From: Thermotogota bacterium
GTDB lineage: Bacteria > Thermotogota > Thermotogae > Petrotogales > Petrotogaceae
Reading direction: 5' to 3'
DNA length: 64,000 nt
Assembly (NCBI GenBank): GCA_029780115.1
Contig: JAKOZG010000002.1
Coordinates: forward strand, 46,498-110,497
The notes under the pieces were generated by a model. It was not told the DNA's origin and searched no databases. It saw only the letters and a program-made list of their open reading frames with translations. Shown piece after piece: positions 45,816-54,569 of the stretch (positions within the stretch are counted from its first letter, which is position 1; each line of letters begins with the position of its first letter). A program made the translations under genes and the position numbers.

Positions 45816-46820
45816 GTGATTAATGACAGTATACTTTCAGTAAATAATCTTAGTGTATATATTTATGCAAATCAAAGATGTAATAAAGCTGTACAGAACG
45901 TTTCTTTTGAAGTAAAAAAAGGAAAAATTTTAGGTATGATAGGTGAAAGCGGTTGCGGAAAAAGTATTACAGCGAGTGCAATAATGCAACTTTTACCAGA
46001 ACTTGCTAGAATTGAAGAAGGAGAGATTATTTTTCACGATGATGATGGGGATATAAGAATTGATAAGCTTGAAAAAAACGGTAGTGAAATGAGAAAAATT
46101 AGAGGAGAAAAAATTACTATGATTTTTCAAGATCCTATGACAGCTCTGAATCCAGTATATACAGTAGGTTTTCAAATTATGGAAAGTCTAAAGCATCATT
46201 TAAATATGTCTAAAAAACAAGCTAAGGATAGAGCAATTGAATTACTTAGAGAAATGGGAATACCATCACCTGAGCGGAGAGTAGATGAATATCCTCACCA
46301 ATATTCTGGTGGAATGCGCCAAAGAGCTATGATTGCAATGGCCATGGCCTGTAATCCAAAACTATTAATTGCAGATGAACCAACAACTGCGATAGACGTT
46401 ACTATCCAAGCCCAGATTTTTGAACTGATGTTAAAATTACAAAATCAGTATAATATGACTATTATGCTTATTACACATGATATGGGAGTAATTGCAGAAT
46501 TAGCGGATGACGTAGTTGTTATGTATATGGGTAGTATTGTTGAAAATGGAAGTATCGATGAAATATTAATGAAAGCTGCTCATCCATATACAAAAGCGTT
46601 GCTAAAATGTATTCCTATTTTAGGGAAAGGGAAAAGTCAAGAATTAGAACCTATTAAAGGAACAACACCGGATCCTTATGATCGACCAAAGGGATGTCAA
46701 TTTTATCCTCGATGTGATTATGCTACCGACAAATGTTTAGAAGTTCCAGAAACCTACTATATTAGCGAAACTCATTCAGTTAAATGTTGGCATTATATGA
46801 GGGTGTTAGAAAATGAATAA
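45816..46820 (+). CDS. Opp/Dpp-type ABC transporter ATPase (DppD/OppD)
   Basis: A 334-residue ATPase with Walker A GESGCGKS near residue 45, signature YSGGMRQRAMIAMAM, Walker B LLIADEPTTAID and H-loop LLITHDMGV. The C-terminal oligopeptide domain has the Cys-rich CQFYPRCDYATDKC segment, which in related ATPases binds an iron-sulfur cluster. The GTG start at 45816 has AAGGAG upstream. An ATG two bases earlier is immediately stopped. It overlaps oppF by 8 bp. Confidence 0.92.
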   Translation: MINDSILSVNNLSVYIYANQRCNKAVQNVSFEVKKGKILGMIGESGCGKSITASAIMQLLPELARIEEGEIIFHDDDGDIRIDKLEKNGSEMRKIRGEKITMIFQDPMTALNPVYTVGFQIMESLKHHLNMSKKQAKDRAIELLREMGIPSPERRVDEYPHQYSGGMRQRAMIAMAMACNPKLLIADEPTTAIDVTIQAQIFELMLKLQNQYNMTIMLITHDMGVIAELADDVVVMYMGSIVENGSIDEILMKAAHPYTKALLKCIPILGKGKSQELEPIKGTTPDPYDRPKGCQFYPRCDYATDKCLEVPETYYISETHSVKCWHYMRVLENE

Positions 46821-47835
46821 CTCAAATAATGTTTTAATAAAATTAAGAGATGTAAAAATCTATTTTCCAATTTTTAAAGGAGTTTTTAAAAGAGCAGTTG
46901 GTTATGTAAAGGCAGTTAATGGAGTTGATTTAGATATATATCAAGGAGAAACCTTGGGATTGGTTGGAGAGAGTGGAAGTGGAAAAACTACATTAGGAAA
47001 AGGTATATTACAGTTGTTAAAGATAAGCTCTGGTGAAGTTACTTATAAATTTAATGGAGAAGAAAAAAATTTAAAATCGTTATCTGATGAAGAAATGTTT
47101 GAAGCTAGAAAGAGAATGCAAATAGTTTTTCAAGATCCATATTCTACCCTTAATCCAGCGCTAACAATTTTTAATCAACTTCAGGATCCATTAAAAAAGT
47201 TTGGGGTAAAATCAAAATCTAAAAGACGTGAAATACTAGAACATCTTCTTGAAGAAGTTAATATGCCAAAAGAGTCACTTAATCATTACCCTAATGAATT
47301 TAGTGGAGGTCAAAGACAAAGAATAGGAATTGCAAGAGCTTTAAGTTTAAGTCCGAACTTTATAGTTCTTGATGAAGCTACTAGTGCGTTAGATGTTTCA
47401 ATTCAAGCGCAGGTTTTAAAATTATTAAGTAGTTTAAAAGAGGAACGTGACTTAACTTATTTATTTATAACCCATAATTTAAGTGTTGCTGAGTATTTTT
47501 GTGATCGAATAGCAGTAATGTATCTTGGAAAGATAGTCGAAATCTCGACTGCAGAAGAAATATATAATAATCCTTTGCACCCATATTCTAAAGCGTTGAT
47601 TTCTGCAATACCTGTTGTTGATCCACAATCAAAATTTGATAGAAAGCGAATAATACTTGAAGGAGATGTTCCAGATCCAGCAAATCCACCAAGTGGATGT
47701 CCTTTTCATCCTAGATGTAAAGAGGTTATGGAAGAATGTAAATATAATATTCCTGAGCTGAAAAAGTTATTAAAGAATGCTAAAGGACATTATGTTTCTT
47801 GTCATTTATACAAAGATGAATTTACTAAAAAATAA
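46813..47835 (+). CDS. Opp/Dpp-type ABC transporter ATPase (DppF/OppF)
   Basis: A 340-residue partner ATPase with Walker A GESGSGKTT, signature FSGGQRQRIGIARAL, Walker B FIVLDEATSALD and H-loop LFITHNLSV. The C-terminal domain has CPFHPRCKEVMEEC, the same Cys-rich site as OppD. It starts with ATG, preceded by GGGTGTTAG inside the oppD end. This completes a five-gene importer whose binding protein is permuted. Confidence 0.92.
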   Translation: MNNSNNVLIKLRDVKIYFPIFKGVFKRAVGYVKAVNGVDLDIYQGETLGLVGESGSGKTTLGKGILQLLKISSGEVTYKFNGEEKNLKSLSDEEMFEARKRMQIVFQDPYSTLNPALTIFNQLQDPLKKFGVKSKSKRREILEHLLEEVNMPKESLNHYPNEFSGGQRQRIGIARALSLSPNFIVLDEATSALDVSIQAQVLKLLSSLKEERDLTYLFITHNLSVAEYFCDRIAVMYLGKIVEISTAEEIYNNPLHPYSKALISAIPVVDPQSKFDRKRIILEGDVPDPANPPSGCPFHPRCKEVMEECKYNIPELKKLLKNAKGHYVSCHLYKDEFTKK

Positions 47836-47909
47836 ATTGAGAAAAATGCAACAAAATTTGATTTCAGTTAATTAGTAACAACAAATTTGGAAGAAAGGGA
47901 GGTCAAATT

Positions 47910-49340
47910 ATTTCAAAAAAGTATTTATTACTTAATAGAGGTATTTTAAATGGACATTTGCTAGATAATGTAACTTTGATTGTTAATAAAGTACAAAAAG
48001 ATACTGATAATAATCCGCTATTTTCTGAAGAATATTTTGGTATACATAAGAAAAAATGGGAAGTTCGTTATGATAATGGATACCCTAACGTAATTTATGA
48101 TCCCAAATATCAGAAATATCGTTGTTATTATACTTCTTTCACATATGATAATGATTCTTCAAATACATCATTAAAAGAACGAATTAATAAGCGGTATGTA
48201 CCATCCAAAAACAGGATTTCCTCTCTTTGTTATGCAGAAAGCATAGATGGAATAAATTGGTATAAACCTAATCTTAACTTAGTGAATTTTGATGGTAGTT
48301 ACGAAAACAACATTTTAATGGAATTTGTACATGGAACAAGCGTTTTTTTGGATGAAGAAGAATTAGATTTTAGAAAAAGATATAAATTGATTACAAAGGT
48401 AGATTACCCTAGTGGCAGAAGTTATATGGCTGTTTCTTTTTCAGAAGATGGAATTCACTTTGGAAAACTTATAGAATGGCCTAGATACAATCCTCAGCCG
48501 GATACACACAACTTTGCTTTTAAAGACAAAAAAACTGGTAAATATAAAGTCATAACTAGAATTTGGCAGGATGGGGTAAGAATACCAGCTATTTCCGAAA
48601 GTATAGACTTTATTAACTGGTCAGAGCCAGAAGAAATATTAAGAGGAGATGGCTTTCAGAATCAAATATATTCTATGCCTGTATTTCAATGTGAAGATAT
48701 ATATCTCGGACTTGCTTCCATTTATCATGAAGGTGATCGTTCTGAACCAAATTATGATTTAGTTGATATTGAATTAAAATACGCTACAAATATTGAACAT
48801 TGGGATAGTGTCTGTAAAGGTCAATATTTTATACCAAGAGGAGAAGGGTTTTATCCTGATGGTGAATTTGATTGTGGTTGCATCTATGCAGCTTCTCCTA
48901 TAGAAATTAATAATAAATTGTATTTCTATTATATGGGAGGAAATGGGCCACACACCGATTTTAGAGAAACTTCGTTTGCTAGAAGTTGGATAGAAAAAGA
49001 TAAATTTGCATACTATGAAACAAAAGACAAGAATAATGAAGGAATTCTTTATACAAGACCTTTTACTATTCTCGGAGATGATCTATTTATTCTGACAGAG
49101 ATTGATACATTAGGTGAGATCAGTGTATCTTTATGTAAAGAAAATGGAGAATCATATGAAGGATATGAATTAGAAAATAGTGTATTAATAGGTACGGATA
49201 CTAATTACCAAAGAATTTGTTTTAAAAAAAAGAAAGTACAAGAGTTAAAAGGAAAATCAGTTGTAATACTAATAAAATTTAAGAATGCAAGAATTTTTTC
49301 AATAGCTGGAGATATAGAAACAAATAAAATAAGAATGTAA
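47910..49340 (+). CDS. Five-bladed beta-propeller glycosidase-like protein, apparent ATT start
   Basis: Protein of 476 residues, with no signal peptide, resembling the GH32/GH43-type propeller superfamily. Motifs are WEVRYDNGYPNVIYDP, CYAESIDGINWYKPNL, MAVSFSEDGIHFG, SESIDFINWSEPEE and IYAASPIEINNKLYFYYMGG. The first usable TTG (47958) lacks a ribosome-binding site. The frame continues upstream into coding-like sequence, and GGGAGG (47897-47902) is followed 7 bp later by ATT at 47910, giving KYLLLNRGIL at the N-terminus. Location between importer and nanA genes suggests action on a sialylated or related sugar. Enzyme activity is unproven. Confidence 0.68.
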   Translation: MSKKYLLLNRGILNGHLLDNVTLIVNKVQKDTDNNPLFSEEYFGIHKKKWEVRYDNGYPNVIYDPKYQKYRCYYTSFTYDNDSSNTSLKERINKRYVPSKNRISSLCYAESIDGINWYKPNLNLVNFDGSYENNILMEFVHGTSVFLDEEELDFRKRYKLITKVDYPSGRSYMAVSFSEDGIHFGKLIEWPRYNPQPDTHNFAFKDKKTGKYKVITRIWQDGVRIPAISESIDFINWSEPEEILRGDGFQNQIYSMPVFQCEDIYLGLASIYHEGDRSEPNYDLVDIELKYATNIEHWDSVCKGQYFIPRGEGFYPDGEFDCGCIYAASPIEINNKLYFYYMGGNGPHTDFRETSFARSWIEKDKFAYYETKDKNNEGILYTRPFTILGDDLFILTEIDTLGEISVSLCKENGESYEGYELENSVLIGTDTNYQRICFKKKKVQELKGKSVVILIKFKNARIFSIAGDIETNKIRM

Positions 49341-49429
49341 ATTTTTTGAATAAAATTCTTAATTATGGGGAAAATAGCATTTTTAAAGAAGTTTTTTATT
49401 TAAAAATAAATATTCATGGAGGCATAAAA

Positions 49430-50356
49430 ATGGCTAATTTTAAAGTAGATGAAATAAAAGGAATTATACCAGCAGCATTAACTATTTTTGGAAAAGATGA
49501 AGAAATAGACGAAAAAGGCACACGATTGTATATAGATTATTTACTAAAGCAAGGCGTCGACGGGCTGTATTTAACTGGAAGTACTGGCGAAGCATTTTTG
49601 ATGGATTTAGACGAAAGAAAAAAATATGTGGAAATTGTTGTCGATGAAGTAGGAGGAAGAGTACCTATAATAGTTCATATTGGAGATATAGGAACTAAAA
49701 AGTCGATTGAATTAGCCAAACATGCATATAACACTGGAGCTGATGCAATTTCATCTGTTCCGCCTTTTTATTGGCAATTTGGCGAAGAAAATATTTTTAA
49801 TTATTACTTTGACATTGCTAGTTCAGTTCCAATTCCTTTAATAGTATATAATATTGCTCTTGCAGGTATTTTACGTTTAAATATAATAAAAAAGATATCA
49901 AAGATAGAAAATGTTAAAGGAATAAAATATACAGCAACCACTCATGATCAAATTTCTACAATTAAAGATCAGGTCGGACAAAGTTTTCTTGTATATTCAG
50001 GTTGCGATGAAATGGCTGCTTCCGGTTTAATTAACGGAGCTGATGGAATTATAGGTTCGTTTCTTAGTTTAATGCCTGAATTATTTATAGATATATACAA
50101 TGCAATTCAAAATAATGATTTGGCAACTGCAAAAGCAAAGCAAAAAGATGTAATTAGAATAATTGAATATTCATTACATTACGATTATTTTTCTGTGATA
50201 CGTTTAGGTTTAAAATGGATGGGAATACCAGCAGGATATTCAAGAAGACCGTTTAAAAGCTATAATGATGAAGAAGAAAAAATAATTAAAAGAGGTTTTT
50301 TAGATTTGAAAGAAAGATATCATATTCAAGACGTAAAATTTTTAGACTTGTTGTAA
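49430..50356 (+). CDS. nanA: N-acetylneuraminate lyase-type aldolase (DapA/NanA family)
   Basis: Class I aldolase of 308 residues. It probably splits N-acetylneuraminate into ManNAc and pyruvate. The motif GSTGEAFLM matches the lyase signature. The Schiff-base lysine is in VKGIKYTATT and the catalytic tyrosine in LIVYNIALAGI. ATG at 49430 has ATGGAGGC upstream. An in-frame ATG at 49346 is 28 codons earlier and lacks a site. Operon position after the NanE-NanK and transporter genes supports NanA over dihydrodipicolinate synthase. Confidence 0.82.
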   Translation: MANFKVDEIKGIIPAALTIFGKDEEIDEKGTRLYIDYLLKQGVDGLYLTGSTGEAFLMDLDERKKYVEIVVDEVGGRVPIIVHIGDIGTKKSIELAKHAYNTGADAISSVPPFYWQFGEENIFNYYFDIASSVPIPLIVYNIALAGILRLNIIKKISKIENVKGIKYTATTHDQISTIKDQVGQSFLVYSGCDEMAASGLINGADGIIGSFLSLMPELFIDIYNAIQNNDLATAKAKQKDVIRIIEYSLHYDYFSVIRLGLKWMGIPAGYSRRPFKSYNDEEEKIIKRGFLDLKERYHIQDVKFLDLL

Positions 50357-50443
50357 TTGTGTCTAAACTTTTTTAATTATGCTTCTTATATTAAGATAAC
50401 AGAGTTTCTCAAGTTTTCTTAGAAAAATAGCGGGGTGTTTTTA

Positions 50444-52126
50444 TTGATTAATATTAACAAATATGACACAGATGTCTTGATAATAGGTGGAGGATTGGCG
50501 GGTATCTCAGCAGCTATGGAAGCAGCTTCAGTTGGAGTGCAAGTAACAATGGTTGTGGCAGATAAACTATTCTCCGGGTCAAGCTTCAGCCCTTATACTT
50601 GGGGTTTAGGAATTGTCGCCCCTTTTGATGAGTTAGATAAAAAAGATTTTGTGGAAAATATTTACAGGGTTGGTTGTGGTTTAGTTTATAAAGAATTAAG
50701 CTACATTATAGTAGACAACATAGAAACAAGAATTAGAGAATTAGAAGATTTAGGAATCAATTTTAAGACGCCTCAAAATATCATGGGAGATGAAACGTTA
50801 ATACCATGTTTTGATAATAAACATAGAAAATGGTTTGGCTTTACTTTTGAACACTCAAAGCAAATATTTTTTGAAAAAATGAAAGAACTAAATATAAATA
50901 TATTAGAACATCAAAAAATTGTAAAATTATTTACAAATAAAGAAGTATTTACAGGTGCTCTTGGTATTAATGAAAATAATCAATTTATTTTTTTCAATGC
51001 ATCTTCAGTTGTGATAGCTACAGGTGGTTTCGGCGGATTATACAAACATAACCTTAATACTGAAGATATTAACGGTGAAGGCCTTATTTTAGCATTATCA
51101 GCAGGATGTGAATTGGTGAATTTAGAGTTTCTTCAGTTTATACCTGGCTATTTAAAACCTAAATATAAAACTATATTTGCAGAAACAGCCTTTAAATACG
51201 CTACTTTAGAAGACGCTTATGGAAACTGTATTCTTGAAAAATATTTTCCGGAAGGTATTAATAAAAAAGAAATTATGGCTGAAAGATCAACACATGGACC
51301 TTTTAGTAGCAGAATGAATTCAAAATACGTAGATATAGCATTGTTCAAAGAAAGTCTTAGAAACCCAGAACTTCAAGGTGCTAAGGTAAAATATGACATT
51401 TCAATTTCAAATAGTGAAGGATTTTTGATTAAGGAATATTTTGAGTGGCTTAATCAAAGCAGAGGAATAAGATATAACGAAGAAATTATAATAACTACTT
51501 TTGCCCATGCAGCTAACGGTGGAATTAGAATAAATAAAAATGCAGAGACAACAGTAAAAGGAATATATGCTGCTGGTGAAGTGACCGGAGGAATGCATGG
51601 AGCAGATAGAATTGGGGGTTTATCTACAGCAAATGCTCTCGTTTTTGGAAAAATGGCAGGACAAAATGCTGCTCTATTTGCTAAAAATAAAAGAAGTCAT
51701 ATTAATGAAAGTATTATTAAACATGAAATATTTTCGTACATAAAAAGTATAAAAATCCCTAAATTCGAGCCAAATCTTGTATTAAGAAAAATAAAGGAAC
51801 TAATGTGGGAAAATGGAAACGTTGTTAGAAATGCTAAACAGTTAAATTATGCTATTAAACAAGTAAAGGAACTAGAGAAAGATTTTGATAGAGAGATCGA
51901 CTCTTTCAATGAAATAAATTTTATTAATATTATTAAAGCAAAAAACTATATAGATTTATCTTTAATTTTACTTACCACTATGTTATTAAGGGAGGAAAGC
52001 AGAGGATCTCATTATAGAGAGGACTATCCAAATCAAAGAGATGAATTCAATAAATTTATAATTGTTTCACAAAACGAAAATGGAGTTGTCAAATATAATA
52101 TGGAAAGTCTTAATAATAAGATATAA
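50444..52126 (+). CDS. FAD-dependent oxidoreductase (fumarate reductase/NadB-like flavoprotein)
   Basis: A 560-residue soluble flavoprotein. The FAD-binding N-terminus is DTDVLIIGGGLAGISAAMEAA, with VVIATGGFGGLY at about 190. The C-terminal flavin part has HAANGGIRINKNAETTV and IYAAGEVTGGMHGADRIGG. The arrangement resembles L-aspartate oxidase and soluble fumarate reductase flavoproteins. The substrate is unknown. I chose TTG at 50444 with GGGGTG 6 bp upstream. It is the last gene of the sialic-type operon and not an established part of sialic acid catabolism. Confidence 0.72.
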   Translation: MININKYDTDVLIIGGGLAGISAAMEAASVGVQVTMVVADKLFSGSSFSPYTWGLGIVAPFDELDKKDFVENIYRVGCGLVYKELSYIIVDNIETRIRELEDLGINFKTPQNIMGDETLIPCFDNKHRKWFGFTFEHSKQIFFEKMKELNINILEHQKIVKLFTNKEVFTGALGINENNQFIFFNASSVVIATGGFGGLYKHNLNTEDINGEGLILALSAGCELVNLEFLQFIPGYLKPKYKTIFAETAFKYATLEDAYGNCILEKYFPEGINKKEIMAERSTHGPFSSRMNSKYVDIALFKESLRNPELQGAKVKYDISISNSEGFLIKEYFEWLNQSRGIRYNEEIIITTFAHAANGGIRINKNAETTVKGIYAAGEVTGGMHGADRIGGLSTANALVFGKMAGQNAALFAKNKRSHINESIIKHEIFSYIKSIKIPKFEPNLVLRKIKELMWENGNVVRNAKQLNYAIKQVKELEKDFDREIDSFNEINFINIIKAKNYIDLSLILLTTMLLREESRGSHYREDYPNQRDEFNKFIIVSQNENGVVKYNMESLNNKI

Positions 52127-52236
52127 ATTTACTTTTTTCGGAAATTAATTACTTCCATCAAGACAATTTCTTGGAAAAATATTTGGTGATCTTTAGTATT
52201 TGTAAAAAAGTTAAAGAAATTACATTAATAAATTAA

Positions 52237-52262
52237 AAAGGGAGGATAATAATCCTCCCTTT
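52237..52262. terminator. Bidirectional terminator at the end of the nan-type operon
   Basis: An 11-bp stem (AAAGGGAGGAT with ATCCTCCCTTT) around a 4-nt loop, with A and T tracts on both sides. It separates the plus-strand operon from the minus-strand KaiC-like gene, whose stop codon it overlaps. Confidence 0.88.
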
Positions 52263-53133
52263 ATTCATTTGCTGTTAATGGGTTCCCTATCTTCAAAATT
52301 CCTGTATCAGTGATTTCAAGAAAATGGGTTCTAGTATCGTGAGCACAAAGTCTGCAACCATCTATTCTAAAAAGTCGAACTATCTCTCCAATAGGTTTTC
52401 CATATATTTTTGCTGTATATTGTGACATTATTAATTCTTTTGCTAAAACCATGGTTCCGTCAACAATGTGCCCTACTGCATATCCTCCTGCAGCCTCAGC
52501 AGTTAAATCTTCGTGACCCGACCTTTTTTGTGAAACTAATAACGCTGTTTGACCTTGTTTCTTCAAAAAATTATAAATCTTTCTTACCACTGTTCTCGCT
52601 AACATCTCTTTATTTTCATAAAAACCAGTTATTGAATCAATTATTGTGATACTTACATTGTATTTTTTTATTACATGTTCTAATGTTGCTAGAAGATTTG
52701 GAATATTTTCGCGCAATGAACTATATGAAGCAGCATCAATTAGAATAATTTGATCCTCTATCTTTGAAAATTCAATTCCCATAGCTTTAGCTCTTTCATT
52801 AAGAGAAACTGCTACAAAAGCAGCCGGTGTTTCAGCTGTTACAAACACAACGCTCCTTCCACTTTCAGCTTGTTTAACAGCAAATTGCTCAGCTAACAAT
52901 GTTTTCCCTGTATCAGATGACCCAGTTACATTAAATACACTAAAAGAAGGTATACCTCCTAAGGATTTCTTAACCACCTTTTTATTAACTATCTCTGTGG
53001 TAAAAAAGAGATCATCTAATCCTTCTACTCCACTTGCCAGACCCTCAATTTTTGGGGCTTCTTTTATTGCTTGTGAAATTTGACTTATTCCTTCTAATAC
53101 TACTTTAGGTTTTTCAAAATCAAGTTCGTCCAT
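52261..53133 (-). CDS. KaiC-like RecA-superfamily ATPase (archaeal AF_0351-type)
   Basis: A single-domain KaiC/RadA-like ATPase, 290 residues. Walker A is GSSDTGKT near residue 72 and Walker B is ITIIDSITG near 163, with VFVTAET between them. Two Cys lie in RIDGCRLCAHDTRTH near the C-terminus. From memory this fits the single-KaiC-domain family found mainly in archaea (TIGR03880), whose genes sit beside a small regulatory protein, as here. Function is unknown, probably signalling or regulation. The ATG has GGGGTGAGACA upstream. Confidence 0.72.
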   Translation of the reverse strand: MDELDFEKPKVVLEGISQISQAIKEAPKIEGLASGVEGLDDLFFTTEIVNKKVVKKSLGGIPSFSVFNVTGSSDTGKTLLAEQFAVKQAESGRSVVFVTAETPAAFVAVSLNERAKAMGIEFSKIEDQIILIDAASYSSLRENIPNLLATLEHVIKKYNVSITIIDSITGFYENKEMLARTVVRKIYNFLKKQGQTALLVSQKRSGHEDLTAEAAGGYAVGHIVDGTMVLAKELIMSQYTAKIYGKPIGEIVRLFRIDGCRLCAHDTRTHFLEITDTGILKIGNPLTANE

Positions 53134-53167
53134 TGTCTCACCCCTTATCCTAAATTTGGAGGTCTAC

Positions 53168-53542
53168 TCATTTTTTCTCTAGCATACTGTAAGCAAGTTT
53201 AACTATGGCTCCTGCAGTATGACCTTTCAAATCTCTTCCTTCTTCTTCCATAAAATCTTTTAATTTTTTTATCCTTTCTTTGGCATATTCTGGATCAGCT
53301 TGTAATATATTCCTCACTGATTGCTTAGTGATACCAAGTTCTTTGGCAATTTCCTCATCAGTTTTATTATATTCTTCTTTCAAGACTACGGCAAATGCCG
53401 CTCTTGCTAATGCTGGCAACCAAGTCAAAGATCTATATTCACATAATTGTTTCAGCCCACCAACTAATTCAATCGCTTTTAAAAATATTTTTTGAACCTT
53501 TTCTTCAGGATTAACATTGATGATTTCTTCTTCCTTTACCAT
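53168..53542 (-). CDS. Helix-turn-helix partner of the KaiC-like ATPase
   Basis: A 124-residue soluble protein with a central helix-turn-helix (KTDEEIAKELGITKQSVRNIL, about 59-79) between helical ends. It matches in layout the small probable-regulator family (TIGR03879) found next to the archaeal KaiC genes. The start follows GGGAGGGTGATAGG. It lies 34 bp before the ATPase gene in the same operon. DNA binding is inferred from the helix-turn-helix. Confidence 0.68.
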   Translation of the reverse strand: MVKEEEIINVNPEEKVQKIFLKAIELVGGLKQLCEYRSLTWLPALARAAFAVVLKEEYNKTDEEIAKELGITKQSVRNILQADPEYAKERIKKLKDFMEEEGRDLKGHTAGAIVKLAYSMLEKK

Positions 53543-53862
53543 CCTATCACCCTCCCTTCAAGATCGTTATTGACTTGATAATTTTGAAATGCCTAACCAT
53601 TCATTTTTTATTGTTTTATATTTAGAAAGTGTACAAGATTATGGGAATGAAACTTAATAATTTTTTTCACTAATATTTTACCACTAAAAGTCAATACTGT
53701 ATAATCTATATTAAATTTTTATTTTGTTTTTTAAATTCAGTTAACATTTGAAATTTTTTATCAGCAAATAGTAACATTGTTTTAATAAATAATTATTTCA
53801 TAGTACGACAACAAAAACTATTATAATAATTAAAGTGAATTGGAACAATAAAATTATGCTCC
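53543..53862. other. AT-rich gap upstream of the KaiC operon
   Basis: A 320-bp stretch without a gene I can support. It should hold the promoter for the KaiC operon, but I cannot see a pair close to consensus. A TATAAT-like site on the plus strand near 53700 has no gene in its direction. Confidence 0.4.
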
Positions 53863-54519
53863 TTATTTTCTTGCTAGTACATAATAATGACTACTTCGCG
53901 AACCATCTTTTCTAATATCTTCTACATAAAGCAATCTTTGAATATCAAAATTACGTAGAAGTTCTTTTACCTCTTGTTCATCAACGTAATAATGAGGAAG
54001 CCCCTTTTCAATTCCTTCTTGTTTAATGATCGTATTTTCATCAATTTTGTGATTTATATTTTTTAAGTAAGAAGTGTTATTTTTAGAATTGAGGGTTACA
54101 AATAATTCTCCATCTGATTTGAGGACGCGCTCAATTTCTGAGATAACCTTTTTAATACCCTTGGAATCTGTGTGATATATAACATGAAATGAAAAGACTG
54201 CGTCAAAAGTAGAATTTTCAAAAGGTAAAGAGTGCATATCACATAGTCTTACGTCTATTTTGTAATCTTTTTGTTTACAAATGGCTTCAAATTTCTCAAT
54301 TGCGCTTGGTGAACCATCAACTGTAGTAACTTTAAAACCTTGTTCATAAAAGTATAACGAGTTTCTACCAAGGCCACAACCAAGATCTAAAATATTGTTT
54401 TTGCTTTCTTTTTTCCAGCGAATGGAAAGAGGATATACAACTGATTCCGGCTTTAACCAACGGTCATCATTTACATTACTCCAATCCCACACACCGGAAA
54501 TAGAATTCACATTCTCCAT
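53863..54519 (-). CDS. Class I SAM-dependent methyltransferase
   Basis: A 218-residue enzyme of the UbiE/Methyltransf_11 type. The SAM-binding GxGxG motif is NNILDLGCGLGRNSLYF (about 41-57), with motif II at VTTVDGS, acidic DMHSLPFENSTFDAVFS near 94 and DGELFVTLN. The N-terminal VWDWSNVNDDRWLKP is family-like. The substrate is unknown. The ATG has GAGGCGAT upstream. It lies 50 bp after the AIM24-family gene. Confidence 0.82.
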   Translation of the reverse strand: MENVNSISGVWDWSNVNDDRWLKPESVVYPLSIRWKKESKNNILDLGCGLGRNSLYFYEQGFKVTTVDGSPSAIEKFEAICKQKDYKIDVRLCDMHSLPFENSTFDAVFSFHVIYHTDSKGIKKVISEIERVLKSDGELFVTLNSKNNTSYLKNINHKIDENTIIKQEGIEKGLPHYYVDEQEVKELLRNFDIQRLLYVEDIRKDGSRSSHYYVLARK

Positions 54520-54569
54520 ATTTTTATCGCCTCTATTTCTTAAAATTAACAGTCATAGGTAAATAAATC

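Noticed and set aside
49346..49429. Upstream start for the nanA gene at the ATG 28 codons earlier
   Set aside because: No ribosome-binding site, and the extra residues are not part of the aldolase fold. The ATG at 49430 has a strong site.
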